Shown: positions 20,755-32,840, numbered from the stretch's first letter. The stretch: DNA of 64,000 bases from Mixophyes australis (GCA_036250195.1 JAVHZZ010000011.1:61684919-61748918), one strand, 5' to 3'. Notes: generated from the sequence alone by a model not told the origin. A program made the numbers and translations.

Positions 20755-22010
20755 GTGCTAACTGCTGGTCAACCCATTCCCAAGGGTCGGACTTATCCAT
20801 TGTCCCGACCTGAGACACTTGCCATGTCCCAATATATTACTGAGAACCTGAAGTGTGGGTTCATCCGCAAGTCTGCTTCTTCTGCTGGGGCGGGGTTTTT
20901 CTTTGTTAAAAAGAAGGACGGTTCACTACGCCCATGTATTGATTACCGTCCCCTCACCATCAAGAATTGCTATTCGTTACCCCTTATCTCCTACCTATTC
21001 GACAGAATCAGTGGGTCCCGAATTTTCACCAAACTCGACCTTCGAGGGGCCTACATCTTAAATCGTATTAAGAAGGGTGACGAATGGAAGATGGGTTTCA
21101 ATACCAGGGACGGACATTTCGAGTATCTTGTGATGCCCTTCGGCCTCTGTGATGCTCCCGCCATCTTCCAATCATTTGTCAACGATATCTTTTAGGACTT
21201 GTTGTATACCTCCGTGGAAGTCTACTTGGATAACATATTGGTGTTCACTAAAGATCTTGTTTCCCATCGTGAACAAGTCAAAGAAGTCTTACTCAGATTA
21301 AAGCAAAAACCATCTCTACTGCAAATTGGAGAAATGTGTCTTTGAAATACCACAAGTATCTTTCCTTGGATTTATTGTGTCTAGTGAGGGATTACGAATG
21401 GATCCCACTAATTTATCTGCTATCTTGGATTGGCCCCAACCTCAGGGTCTCAAAGCTATTCAGAGATTCATTGGATTTGCAAATTACTACCGACAAGTTA
21501 TTCAAGACTTTTCCTCCATCATTGCTCCTATCACGGCATTAACCAGGAAATCCGCTAACCCCAAGATCTGGTCTCCGGAGGCCATTACCGCCTTTGTCAC
21601 TTAAAGAAGACATTTTCCTCGGCTTCAGTCCTTGCTCAGCCAGATCAGGAACGACCCTTCTTCTTAGAGGTTGATGCCTCCTCTGTTGGTATCGGAGCCG
21701 TGCTGTTCCAAAAATCTTCTTCTGGCACTCACACTCCATGTGAGTTTTTCTACAGACGATTGCTTCCAAGTGAAAGCAACTATGGAATTGAAGATAAGGA
21801 TTAAAGCCGCACTTGAAGAATGGCGTCACTTACTGGAGGGTGCCCTATATCCTGTTATTGAATTCACAGATCATTGGAATCATCAGAGGCTCGTTGCCTT
21901 AACTCCAGTCAAGCCCGCTGGGCATCCTTTCTTACTCGGTTCAACATGACCCTTACATTCTGTCCTGGCGCTAAAAACGGGCGAGCGGACGCCATGTCTC
22001 TGGATGAAGA
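20755..22010 (+). pseudogene. pol: Gypsy reverse transcriptase and RNase H
   Basis: RT blocks run [80 protein letters not shown], a stop TAG at 21193-21195, then VYLDNILVF. The catalytic YLDD reads YLDN (codon 21232-21234), so the last aspartate is lost. After VSFLGFIVSSEGLRMDP and FIGFANYYRQVIQDFSSI comes RNase H (FFLEVDASSVGIGAVLFQ), with stops, ending near GAKNGRADAM. Integrase and 3' LTR are missing; a foldback element follows directly. Confidence 0.92.
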
Positions 22011-22200
22011 AGTGTTTGGCAGTGCAGGTTGACGTCATTGCGTCTGTTTAAAATTTATGTCTGTTTTAAATTTAAAGCAGCAATGTCAGGTTAAGTTTTT
22101 AAACACTTAACCTTAGGGATCCCGACATTGCCACTTTACATTTCTATTGACAGATGTCAAGATGACATCAGCCTGCACTGCAAAACACTTCTTCAATCGG
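22003..22200. mobile_element. Foldback (MITE-like) element
   Basis: TGAAGAAGTGTTTGGCAGTG...TGACGTCATT (22003-22048) is the inverted complement of 22150-22196 (TGACATCAGCCTGCACTGCA...CACTTCTTCA). A smaller inverted pair lies inside (CAATGTCAGGTTAAG and CTTAACC...CGACATTG). No coding sequence. It sits exactly where the gypsy RNase H reading ends. Confidence 0.7.
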
Positions 22201-22740
22201 AAACACTTGCTGTCATCATGCTGATCCAATCGGACATCTTCAGCATCGTCTTGAAGGTAAGTCAGGTTATTTTTCATTCGGATTTGCAGTTTTTCGGATT
22301 TTTTTTGTAGGCCTTCTCCATGTCGGCATAGTGGTAACTGTTTTTACAATTACCACCGATTTGGACTACTTCTCTCCCCAACATGAACATTTTTTTAATC
22401 CATTCTCTATGCGTCGTCTATGTGTTGCTATGATCTATCGCCCCCTGACCACACCAACAATTTGTTTAATATTTACTAATACAAGGCTTCTAGCTATCCA
22501 CAGACTAGCAAGACCAACAACAGCAAGCAAAGGGTTAACTCTTCAAAACTCCAGACTGTTACACAAATGTAAATGCAAGCACACACAGCTTGTTAATCAA
22601 ATGTAACAACAAATCTGGCATTCAAAGGGTTAACTTGACTGAGCTATATTCTTCTTAACAGACTAATGGATTCGTTAGACTATCAAGGACGCAACATATT
22701 ACATTATAAATTTAATATACAAAAGTACAGGGCATACAGA
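22201..22740. other. No gene recognised
   Basis: I see no reading frame or repeat signature that I can name in this stretch. Confidence 0.4.
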
Positions 22741-23530
22741 TATTATTATTTTTTTTATTATTATTAATTTTTATTTATAGGGCGCCACAAAGTATTCGTA
22801 GCGCCGTACAAGGACAAACAATGGCACAGTACAAGGTGAAACAGCACAGTACAAGTAACAGTAAGCACTATAACTCTGGGGGCTCAGGCACACCATTAAA
22901 GAGAGGGAGGGAGGGGAAAAGTGAGTATAGGCAGGTAACTATGGCCCAAGAGGGTGGGCACGGATGACAGGTTGAGAGTCACTGAGGGGAGCGGAGAGAA
23001 GCGAGAGGAGACAGAGGGCAGAGGGACTGAGAGAAGGTGAGCTGAGTAGCTGGAGAGCGCAGTTAAAAGTGATGGAAACAGAAGGTAGGAGAGCCCTGCT
23101 CAAAGGAGCGAACAATCTAAAGGGAGGGGAAGACAGACAGACACATGGATGAGACGGAGAGACGGGAGAAACGGAGACGGAGTTGAGGAAGGGGGAGAAG
23201 GGAAGAAGGGATGAGAAAGAGAGGTAGCCGACCGGTGGGAGTTTAGGCATGAGACTGGAAGGCTTTAAGGAAAAGGTGGGTTTTTAATGTTCGTTTGAAA
23301 GAGGACAGATTAGGGGAAGTTCTGATGGAGCGGGGAAGCTTGTTCCAATGGAGGGGAGCGGCGCGGGAGAAGTCTTGGATACGTGCGTGAGAGGAGGTAA
23401 TCAGAGGGGAAGAGAGGCGACGATCGTTGGACGATCGCAGTGAGCGGGAGGGAGTGTGAATAGAGATAAGGTTAGAGATGTAGGGAGCAGTGGAGTTGGC
23501 GAGGGCCTTGTAAGTCAGAGTGAGGAGATA
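22741..23530 (-). mobile_element. L2 LINE 3' end, antisense
   Basis: The (ATT)n tail and TTTATAGGGCGCCACAAAG...AGCGCCGTACA at 22745-22812 is the antisense L2 3' end. On the minus strand the far part codes for the L2 RT C-terminus ([34 protein letters not shown]). It matches the L2 at 32841-36091 block by block but is truncated after about 790 bp. Confidence 0.88.
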
Positions 23531-25149
23531 TAAAAAAAATAGTGAATAAACAATTAATAGATTGACATAACAAGCAAAACAGTTTAAAATAAAAGGGGCT
23601 ACATTCAGAGTGGCCCTGACGTGAATTGCCTTTTCTGGCCAAGGGAAATTGGCTTGGAAGATGGACAGTTTATCAATGTTAATTGATTTCCCAAAAAGTC
23701 TGACAATTTTCTATACCTGGTCTCAGCCTTCTAAGGGCACTTTCACACCTCTTTCTACTCCCAGAGGTTGTGGCCTGTGATACTTTTTCAATCACCATTT
23801 GCATGTTGTCTGATTTACTGCTCAATTCTACTATGTGACCTAACTTTTCTGTGGAGCGTCACACAGACCCAATTTTATTATTAATAAATCCCTTATGACT
23901 TTGTCCATTTTTTGATACCAAACATGATGAAATTTTGACAATATGACATACCTTTTCCAAAGATATGTGATTTTAGCTGTTCCCGGATACCACCCGTACC
24001 TGTCATTCACAATCCTGGTGTGATTTCTGCTCCTCAAAATGGAGTGCCACCCAGATTTCCCAAAATATGAACTATGTAGACATTTTCCTTGGAAGCTCAT
24101 ATTTCTATATACCTGTATAGGCCATCAAAATGCTACCATGGGCTGCAAGGTTGTCCATCTGTGACCAGCCCCACAAAGTCTATTCAGGAGTTCAAAAACT
24201 AACTTGTGTCAGGATATATCTCACAGCAAGAGCCCTTTGAAGCTGCCATAGTGACACTCCTATCTTCTCACACTGGAATGTGCAAATGCGCATACAAAAG
24301 ATTTTCTGTCTTCACATTTTACACTTTAGTAGCTGAACTTATCAATGGATTAATTTGATATAACAAATTTACACCGCAGTTATGATTTATCCCTTATAAA
24401 TAACTGTTACTTCTCTATGTTCACAACACTTATGATATTCCTCAACCAGCATCTTAATCTCCCTAGGTTACCCTATCACCCTCTACACAACTAACACAAG
24501 ACAACAACCCTCAGACCAACATTGCTGGGTGACTGATCACACAGCCCATGCAATACTTTTTACCTTTGCATTCTAGTTGCGCCATTAAGCCCCGTCCCCC
24601 GCTATTCAGTAACTTGAATTTCTGTAGTTTATAGTAGGAGCGGGACTATAGTAACATAACAACGTCCTCACGCCCCCTCCTACCCTCTGTCACATGATCT
24701 GTACTGCGGGATCTTCCGGAGCACAGATTTAAAAAGTAGAGACGTATGCTTATATTCTTAAATTGTTCTGCAGCAGCCACATTCTAACATGTGCTCATTC
24801 ATGTTTTTTCATATTCTCATGTTTCATATACTTTATGCAACATGTTGTTTGCTTGCATTGTGTGATATTTTCATCTTGTTTATTCTCTTGTGTGTTTGTC
24901 TAAGTAAAACCCCAATTCTTCAGATTTCTACATCCTGTTGGCTTATTGGAGAGTATATAGGTTTCACTGCATGTCAGACTACACACAGGTCCCAGGGTAA
25001 CGTGTAGTGAGGACATAACAGGCTCTAACATCCTGGTATCAGTTTTATCAGTTTCATTTGGTCTCTCAGCCTAATAGAATAACAATAGATTTTTATTGGC
25101 TTACCATAAAGCCTGATACCCTTTAAATTATTTTTATTTTGTCAAACAT
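23531..25149. other. No gene recognised
   Basis: The short reading frames here show no known domain. AT-rich, with no repeat family that I can name. Confidence 0.4.
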
Positions 25150-25560
25150 AATGGAGCAAATGAGGGTTATATATATAGAGAGAGAGCAGGTCGCCTACAA
25201 AGGCTGTGAGCTTGGTTTCTGTAATACTGGCACTTATTCCCTTGAAATTGTTCCATGATTGGAGAATCCTGATCAGCATATGAAGGGCTAAATTAAAGAG
25301 GAGGAGCATCAAGGAGCAGCCCTGTCATGCACCACTAATTATTTAACTGTGTATTGATACACAGGGTGGTGACCAAGAATGCATATATTGATTTCAGAAA
25401 ATTGAAAAATGTTTGACCTAAGACTCTTGTTTTTAATATTCTTTGTAGATATATCATGAGACTTTATCAAAGACCTACTCCATGCCCAAACTTAAAAACA
25501 TTTTTGAAGCTGTTCCAGTAGATGTTTTATGTTGCATTTACCATGACAGTAATGACCATT
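25150..25560 (-). pseudogene. L1/Tx1-like LINE reverse transcriptase remnant
   Basis: The minus strand, with stops and frame changes, reads LLLFNLALHMLIRILQSWNN, FKGISASITETKLTAFVGDL. L1-type RTs have GCPLSPLLFNLAIEPLA, then an IKG segment and FADD at this spacing. The catalytic FADD reads FVGD here. Very decayed, so the assignment rests on one block. Confidence 0.45.
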
Positions 25561-25734
25561 ATTACCCCCTATACAAAGTATCTGTTGTAAACTAATTTCA
25601 CATGCTGGGGAGTAAGGAATTTGGGTAAGATTCATTGCAGTCTGTTGGTGACAAACCAGTATTTTAAAAGCCTTATTGAAGGTTGGATATAAGAGTTGGT
25701 CTTTGTGTAGTTTTTGGTACAGTGTCATATGAAA

Positions 25735-26490
25735 GGAAAGCTGCTAGAGAACTGCAGGTCGCGGTCCTTGGTTTGGCTCCTATACGCAAGCAACATAGGT
25801 GAAACTGACAATACAAGGAGTGGAAGTAGATACCTTTGAGAGGGCTGTGGTTTTCTCTGGTGAACAGGTAAGGACAAGCAGGATGGAGCAGGCGGAGTTC
25901 TGGATGCGGACCGGTGGTACACAAGGTAGATGACAGGTGAGTGGTCTTGTATTCAAGCTGGTTGGTACACAGTTCTGAAGACCGTGGAGCAATGAATTTA
26001 ACAGGAGGAAGGACTGATATACTAGCCGAGTCGGTACACTATTCAGATGACTGAGGTGCAATGGAGTAAGGAGGAGGAAGGTCTGATATACTAGCCGAGT
26101 CGGTACACTATTCTGATGACTGCGGTGCAATGGAGTAAGCAGGAGAGTAATCGGTTAAACAAGCAAAGTCGGTACACGGTTCAGATGTCTGCTGTGCACT
26201 GGAGTAAGCAGTAGAGTAGTTGGTTAAACAAGCCAAGTCGGTACACGATTCTGATGCGGAGACCTCACGGAGGAGTAATGCAGGAACCAAAGCAGAGACG
26301 CCAAAACAGACAGCCACAGAGAGCTCCGGAAACACAAGGGTTGAATCAGGAGGATAACCCGATGATCTGACACAGGTATGATGTCAGATTCTCCCTTTAT
26401 TTCGGATTCCCCACCATAAGGTCACATGATATTCCAACAGTGAATCACATTAGCTCCTAATTGCAAGCCAGGCTAGCGACTGACAAGTGC
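25735..26490 (-). mobile_element. Gypsy LTR with 69-bp tandem repeats
   Basis: On the minus strand an array of 69-bp units is followed by the CCAAGGACCGCGACCTGCAG block (25753-25772), which also occurs in the LTRs at 17287 and 18430. The plus-strand AATAAAG near 26400 is not used in this orientation. The U3 start is around 26485-26525 and not exact. No coding region is attached. Confidence 0.6.
25963..26310 (-). repeat. 69-bp tandem repeat, 5 copies
   Basis: The anchor GGTACAC recurs at 25963, 26032, 26101, 26170 and 26239, exactly 69 bp apart, with the unit AGTCGGTACAC...GATGACTG...GCAATGGAGTAAGCAG. Units diverge from each other by about one base in five to ten. Confidence 0.92.
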
Positions 26491-27789
26491 TGGAGAGAAT
26501 GCAGTGGAGCGCTCTTACACTCACAGGCAATTTTTAGAATCAGGATGCAATTTGTTTACCCAAACATGGATTTACATGCAATACAAAGCTAACAATATTT
26601 ACGAGTATCTGTGATATCCTAAAACCTTGCTGTGATTTCCTGCTTCTTATTTTGGCCACAGTGGACATCTGACAACAAGTCTAATTACCCCTTCCTTTCC
26701 CTTAAGGGGTATTGGACACATATCAAAAGGTCTAATTAACATGAGATTAGCATGGGTACTTTCTTCCAACAGTTGCAGAATACACATTTCCTCCAAAAAA
26801 AGAATTCCCCAAGAAAAGTTGCAAAACCCCAAACAAGGCATTTCCTTACAGCAATATACACAAAATACTTCCTAACCAAAGACTTATTGTATCAGATATA
26901 TAAATCAGAAATAATGCATTTCCTCTAGCAAGGTTAAAACAAACAAGTTTCTTCCCTGGTCTCTGAAATAAAGATTTCCCTTACCAAAATATACACAATA
27001 TGAAAAAATAAGTGCCTTTGCACTTATATAAATAAGCACCCTGCGCTATTTCCTTTAAACAAATTTAAACCATAAGTTATTTATAAGTGATCCAGTCACA
27101 CCCCATCTATGGAAGCTAATTTTTGAATAATCTATTTTTATTTGTGCAATAGATAGTAAAAGTCTTCTGAGCTGCCTTTCTGATGTATATGGGTTGAGAA
27201 TTGCGACTGTTGGATTAGTTAGATAGATTGAGAATGCCTTATTCATAGCTCTATATAGTGTTATATTTTTCCTTGTAATTCTTTTACATTTAGGTTTGGT
27301 ACATGTTGGTGTGTCCTCTCATGACAACATAAGTATCAGGTCCGGTTGTGGACACAACACCAGCTAATATTGACACAGCCAGAGAGTGGTGGTGCAGAGC
27401 CTACGTTACTACCAGTATTCACCTGTGTCCACAACAAAGCAGGATGGATTTGGCTGCATGTAGTAGCCAGGTTGTGGTTGACTGAACTGGCCTTTAGTGT
27501 GGTGGGTGCATCACGAGCACTACGAATATGTAGCTCTGGAGGCAGAATAGTTAGGCAAGCCAAGGTCAGCAGGATGCAGGTAAACTCAATAGAATCAGTA
27601 AGCAGAGGAATAGTCAAAAAATCCAAACGTCATCAATGAGCCAGCTTAATATTTTTTTTGCTCTGACTACAAACACACCCTGTCAGCCTGCTGTGTGAAT
27701 AGACACTTCCAAACCATTATGGTATAGGTACAAAGTGCCCGTTATGAACCAGCTGCAGACTGAGTAATTGTATCAAGGATACTTAAAGA
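26491..27789. other. No gene recognised
   Basis: No domain is recognised. The stretch 27350-27640 (AGGCAAGCCAAGGTCAGCAG) has the style of a frog gypsy LTR, but I could not prove it. Confidence 0.35.
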
Positions 27790-28594
27790 GGCATTGGAGC
27801 ACAACAGAGCACTTCCTCTGAAGAAATCACCAGGCAGGTGATGAAACGCGTCAGGTGATTTGGATGTTCATTGAGCCGCTGGATAGCACTATTCCATGAC
27901 CCAGCTCATATCCCTAGTGGATTCTTGGAGGTTGCCTTTTTTGAGCCACATTATCGCTATATATTTGGTGCCACGATTGTGTTAGCTGCTATTCCACTAC
28001 TTACACGAATTGCCGTCTTCACCTACATATTTACCACGGAGGTCCCGGAGTTCGTCTGGGTATGAGGTGCGTGCGCATACAGACCACAATACGGGACTGA
28101 GTATCGGACCAGGTCTGTATTGCGCTTACTGCTCAAGCAGCTTAGCGACTTTGATTTCCATTCAGGAGTGGCGGTTTTCTCATTGTGGCATTTATGGCAT
28201 ATTCTCCTCCATACTACATGTGTAAGAAGCATTGAAGTGGGGTTCACCATCATCGCGGTGACGTACACTTTCCACCACCAGTGTGGCCACACTTATTTTG
28301 AAGCTCCACTTCATGACCTTGTACGGGGTCATTGGACAATAGTATCTTTACGATGTGGGACATTTAGCTGGTTCTCTTCAGAAGTGATCGATTTGATGGT
28401 TCATCAGCCTTATTGATGGTCAACACAGTCGGTTGATCTGATTTTTTATATGTCTAGTTGTTATCCACTGGCCAGTGTTGCATATTTTATGGTTCATTTT
28501 TAATAAAGTGTTTATATATATTTATCACCCACAGATGGTTGTATATTGATTGTGTGTATCAGTCATCAGCGCTGTTTTCTGTTGTGTTGTAGCT
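27790..28594 (+). mobile_element. Penelope-like element terminal repeat (pLTR-like)
   Basis: The block starts with a hammerhead-like motif and runs about 750 bp to AATAAAGTG near 28503 and a GT-rich tail. This is the expected layout of a PLE terminal repeat. No RT is attached, so it is a solo end or a 5'-truncated copy. The short ORFs inside have no domain. Confidence 0.6.
27812..27858 (+). ncRNA. Hammerhead-ribozyme-like motif (best copy)
   Basis: All core elements are present in order: stem I strand CCT (27815-27817), CTGAAGA (27818-27824), stem II ATCACC-AGGCA-GGTGAT with one extra A, GAAA (27843-27846), a two-pair stem III (A-T and C-G around GC), GTC (27850-27852) and the returning stem I strand AGG. 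Predicted cleavage is after C27852. Such minimal type I hammerheads with tiny stem III are known from PLEs and are thought to work best as dimers. Confidence 0.72.
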
Positions 28595-28599
28595 TAATA

Positions 28600-29520
28600 T
28601 TCAGGAATCAAACCATAAAGAGTATAAACCGCTTAGGAGTTCCTATATCTAAATACAGGATTCCTGAACCCCTTCCCCTTCTTAAATGTGAGCTCCGAAT
28701 ACCCAACAAAAGGTTTCCCCTGGTAATTCTTATAAAAAGTTTTCAAGGATCTCTGTTATATATGTCTGAGACCTTAATCCAGTCAATCCTCAGGACCGCA
28801 TCCTTTTCCATCTATTAAAAACTGCAAAACTTCCCTAGATATGCAGATCCAGTTTTTGATTAACCACATACTTCTCCTGTTGCTGAAAAGATACTGGAGG
28901 GGAGGATGACAAGAAGATAAAAATCTCTTGATGACTAATGTTACTCTAATAGTTGGGTATCCTTAGAGTCACAAGCAAATCTAACTTGTATGTGACTGGA
29001 TTTATCTCTTGGAGTTTCTTAAATGTTGCTATGAATCCAGGCACACATTTCATGGAGTCTGAGATTATGGGTGAATAACCATACCCTATCTCAAGGTGAC
29101 AAACATGGCGCTGCATGCCTTTCCTTATCAGCAGCTACTTTATACTGTCTCAAAGTCTTTTTTAATTCCTTTTTGACTTGAACCAAATATCTGCAAAGTT
29201 GCGTAAAGCAGAATTCACTGCAGGAACCTCAGGTGCTGGGAGGAAAAGAAGCATGGATGAGCATGGATGATACCCATAAAGAATAAAGAAATGGGGCCTG
29301 GCAGGACTAAAATGGGTAATAAAATTAAGAGCAAATTCTGCCAACGGCAACAACAGTTATCAGTTATCCTGATGAGGGGAGGCATACATTCTAAGGTATT
29401 TCTCAAGATCTTGTTTTACTTTCTCAGTTTGCCCATTTGATAGACCGAAGAGAATTTGAGCACATTACCTATATTTTTGCATAGCGTTCACCAAAACCTG
29501 TGATCCTCAGCCCCAAATGA
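28600..29520 (-). pseudogene. pol: Gypsy integrase C-terminal relic
   Basis: The minus strand reads RNTLECMPP, LPLAEFALNFITHFSPARPH, FFILYGYHPCSSMLL, PAPEVPAVNSALRNF, DIWFKSKRN and then FIATFKKLQEINPVTYKLDL. These follow the DDE core of sushi-like gypsy integrases (LPLAEFALN, FF..YGYHP, INPVTYKLDLP). There are many stops and frameshifts. A decayed C-terminus reaches about 28650. No LTR was recognised next to it. Confidence 0.78.
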
Positions 29521-30574
29521 TTTCCTCTGGGGACTCATGAAGCCAAAAGATCTCCTTAACAATTCGAGATGGAGATGGGGGAATGGTGTGATAATTTTGC
29601 TGTCAATGTTAGCTGTGGTGATTCTGTGGAATAATAGATTAGCAGTTAATAAATAATAAATCCTAGAAAATGTATTGTGGACCTGGTAGTGTAATGTAAA
29701 CATTTTTCTGATTGCACATCTCCATGGGTCCGAAAGGGTATGTCCATTTTTGAGGAGGATTCCCATGGCGAGTTAGATGCTTTTGGAGGTGGGTTGGATT
29801 TATCTAATTTTGGGTTGTCCAATGAAATTCAACAATGTACAATTTTCAGCTAATGCTTATTTTAAAATTGTTTGTGTGTATTACTTATTTTTTACTTTTA
29901 TTGGGGCAATGGGTAGGGGTCACATGAATTGAAAACAACTTAATTTGCCATTTTATTAAATATAAAACAAAATCATCATTTCTATATATCAGGATCAAAT
30001 TTAGTCCTAATTGGGGAGTGGGGCATAAAAAAGACTGCATAAAATATTCAAGAGTGGAATTCCCCAGGACTCCTTTCACCCCCAACCGTCATTGAAAACT
30101 AATTGTGTTCGGCTATAGTAGAAACAAGTACATTTAGTCCTTACTGAGGATTTGTTGATGTTTTTTTAACCATCTTTTTATTACACAGTGCAGCATCTAT
30201 GGTATGAGCAGTGATGACTGTCAATCATTTGCAGTTCTCCACTATACAGTTGCTTGTGTTTTTTTCAATTTGTGATTGAAAGTTGCCACCACTCAGCAGG
30301 TTCTGTGTAATAAAAATAATAATTTAAAAAATGGTCAGGATGCAGTATGCTGACCAGTATTGGGCTGGTATTTGCTTTAGCAAGAGGCAGGGATGTAACA
30401 CCTTATTGCAATGCCCCACAGCAAATTGGAGATGCCAGTTTATCTTCCCAAGACCCCCGCATGCATTAGGGGCCATTAAATGAACAGTGAAGCGACCAAT
30501 AGTGTGTGTGTGTGTGTGTGTGTTTGTCTTTTTTTATACATAATAAGTCTTTATAATGTTAATTAAGCATTTTA
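29521..30574. other. No gene recognised; GT microsatellite and weak inverted repeat
   Basis: Nothing codes convincingly. A (GT)n run is at 30500-30526. CCATCTTTTTATTACACAG (30170-30188) is complemented by CTGTGTAATAAAAAT...ATGG at 30304-30342, a possible small decayed MITE. Confidence 0.4.
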
Positions 30575-30901
30575 GGGCCTGAGTCATTAAGGAAGTAAAA
30601 AAGGAGTAAATGTTCTCTGGGACAAACCATGTTACAATGCAAGTGGGGCATATTAGTTTATTATTTTGCACATAAGTTAAATACTATCTGTATTTTTATG
30701 TAGGACACAAATACTTGATAGCTTTATTTTTACACTGAAATTTGCAGTTGATCCAGGACATGTCCTACTATACCTCTATAGTAGGAAACTATAACTCTAT
30801 CCCCACATTTTAAATATACCTCCCCTCCAATCCAATATGGTTTTGCCCAAGTGCAAAGTTACTCCTTTTTTATGTTTTGCTCTCCTTAATGACTCAGGCC
30901 C
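30575..30901. mobile_element. MITE with GGGCCTGAGTCATTAAGGA inverted ends
   Basis: The element starts GGGCCTGAGTCATTAAGGA and ends TCCTTAATGACTCAGGCCC, a perfect 19-bp terminal inverted repeat over 327 bp. A second, truncated copy is at 13500-13732. No coding sequence. Flanks are TTTA and TTTC, so the target duplication is unclear and the superfamily remains open. Confidence 0.88.
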
Positions 30902-31021
30902 TTTCCTATTTTCTTAACTTCATTACACTAAATACTTGGAATGACTTTAGAATGTTAGGTTTTTACTGAATACATGTAGTATACAATGCAATATATGTCT
31001 ATATTTATGTCTATATATATG

Positions 31022-32499
31022 TACCGTATATACTCGTGTATAAGCCGAGTTTTTCAGCACATGTTTGTATGCTGAAAAAGGCCACTCGGCTTATACACGG
31101 GTGAACTTACCTGGTGTCCGGTCTCTCAGCTGTTAACTTCCACAGTGGAACGCATATGCGTTCCACCAACAGGAAGTTTCAATCAGGGGGCAGAGAATCA
31201 ACTTCCCTAAACAGCTGGCTGTTAGTTAATTCATAATTGCTGCGTGCCCCAGCTGTCAAGGTAATGGCTGGGACGCAGCAGCCGCAGGGAGAGAGGAGCA
31301 TCTCAGTCGCCCAGGAAATGCCTGGGATGCTGCAGGCAGAAAAAAACGTCCTGGTTGCGAGGGTTTCGTGATTATACATCGCCATAACTACCAGTGAAGT
31401 GCTCTGACGTGGGGAAGCCGTTTGTTAATCGTCGCTGGAACTGGGTTAAGGTTCTTGGATATTAGTTATTTCTCAATTATACCCTTTCTTGCTGTTATCA
31501 AGTCTGCCATGGCACCCTAAGTACGGGGCAGACAGAGATGCAGAGATTCCACGGCAGGTCGTTTCCGTACCCTACGCAGTCTTTGCTATTGCTGTTGGAT
31601 GTGGTTAAGATTTTTTTTTTTTTGCTTAGCTCCAGTTTTATGAAATTGGAAAGATAAGTTACTGATGGGATTAGTCTGGACTGCCCATCTCTCCTAAGCG
31701 TTACTGGTTAAAGTATCCTGCCGTGCTGTCATGGCTAGCACGATGGCTCGTAACAGTAAACCCCCCCCCCACCTGGAGAAAGGGTTGAGGAATCCTGGTT
31801 TTCTAGGAAATAGTTTCACTGCAGGGGTAAGTAAAAGGTGTCTCTCTCTCTCGTTTTAATTTTAACAATTTTATGTAAAGAATGGAATTATTAGAAAAAA
31901 AAGTAAGGGTGTCAGTATGTTGGTAACGACTGTATACTATAATATTCCCCTAACTCATTAGACAGATCACTAATGCATTTCAACATTGGAAACATTTTCC
32001 TATGTCCGCCTCTTCTATCCCATACAAAAGCTCACAGAACAAGGCATTACAACTGTACATTAGGCAAAACCAGGACATCTTTGTTTTGTGTAAAACAACC
32101 ACTAATAATTGCGTGAATTAACCTTTTCAGTATCGGGGGGACTATATCTATAGGTTGCTGCCAAGATGATAGAAATTTTTTTTTAGCAGATGAGTTTGCT
32201 GATCTCATGTGAATTAGTGACTGAGGTTTTTTTTGTGTTTCCATGTGCATAGAATCCCTATAGAAATGTTTCAGTTATGAAATCATTTGTTAAGACTGTG
32301 ATTATCCTGATTGTTTTAAACTCTGGCTGCAATTACAGTAATTAAACAGAAGTGAGCTTTTCAAAACAAAAAAAATTACCAGTAGCTGCTGCATTTCCCA
32401 CCCTAGGCTTATACTCGAGTCAATAAGTTTTCCCAGTTTTTTGTGGTAAAATTAGGTGCCTCGGCTTATATTCGGGTCGACTTATACTCGAGTATATAC

Positions 32500-32503
<4 letters not shown>
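31022..32503. mobile_element. Tc1/mariner-like non-autonomous element (TATACTCG ends)
   Basis: The left end TACCGTATATACTCGTGTAT and the right end CTCGAGTATATACGGTA are inverted repeats, each followed inward by TAAGCCGA-type blocks (GCCGAG; CCTCGGCTTATATTCGGG). TA occurs at both edges, matching a TA target. A further TTATACTCGAGTC block at 32405 repeats the motif inside. Repeats with TATACTCGAGTATAAGCCGA ends are widespread in vertebrates. The interior has no transposase and may hold other insertions. Confidence 0.75.
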
Positions 32504-32532
<29 letters not shown>

Positions 32533-32555
32533 GTATCTATATCTATCTATCTGAG

Positions 32556-32605
<50 letters not shown>
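32502..32605. repeat. (TA)n microsatellite
   Basis: Two long TA tracts with a CTATCTAT interruption. Translation gives only YIYI repeats. Confidence 0.95.
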
Positions 32606-32607
<2 letters not shown>

Positions 32608-32840
32608 CTTATCTGTGTGGAGTTTGTATGTTCTCCCTGTGTTTACGTGGGTTTCCTCCGGGTGCTCCGGTTTCCTCCCACACTCCAAAAACATACTAGT
32701 AGGTTAATTGGCTGCTATCAAAATTGACCCTAGTCTCTACCTGTCTGTCTTCTCCCTCTCTGTCTGTCTGTATGAGTCTGTGTGAGTGTGTGTCTATATT
32801 AGAGAATTTAGACTGTAAGCTCCAATGGAGCAGGGACAGA
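32603..32840 (+). mobile_element. SINE (V-SINE-like), left part
   Basis: ATGGCCTTATCTGTGTGGAG, TTTGTATGTTCTCCC, GGGTTTCCTCCGGGTGCTCC and GGTTTCCTCCCACACTCC form the conserved core found in the complete copy at 51989. It stops at GCAGGGACAGA where the L2 begins, and its tail (AATGAGTTCTCTGTACAGCG) resumes at about 36092. The tRNA-like head is missing; TA repeats lie directly before it. Confidence 0.85.

Noticed and set aside
25034..25042. TGGTATCAG after an ACATAACA end, as a Ty1/copia primer site
   Set aside because: The match to a vertebrate initiator tRNA is poor after a few bases and there is no gag or pol next to it.
27871..28416. Overlapping short frames in the PLE end as a gene
   Set aside because: No domain, no consistent frame, and the stretch is explained by a PLE terminal repeat.
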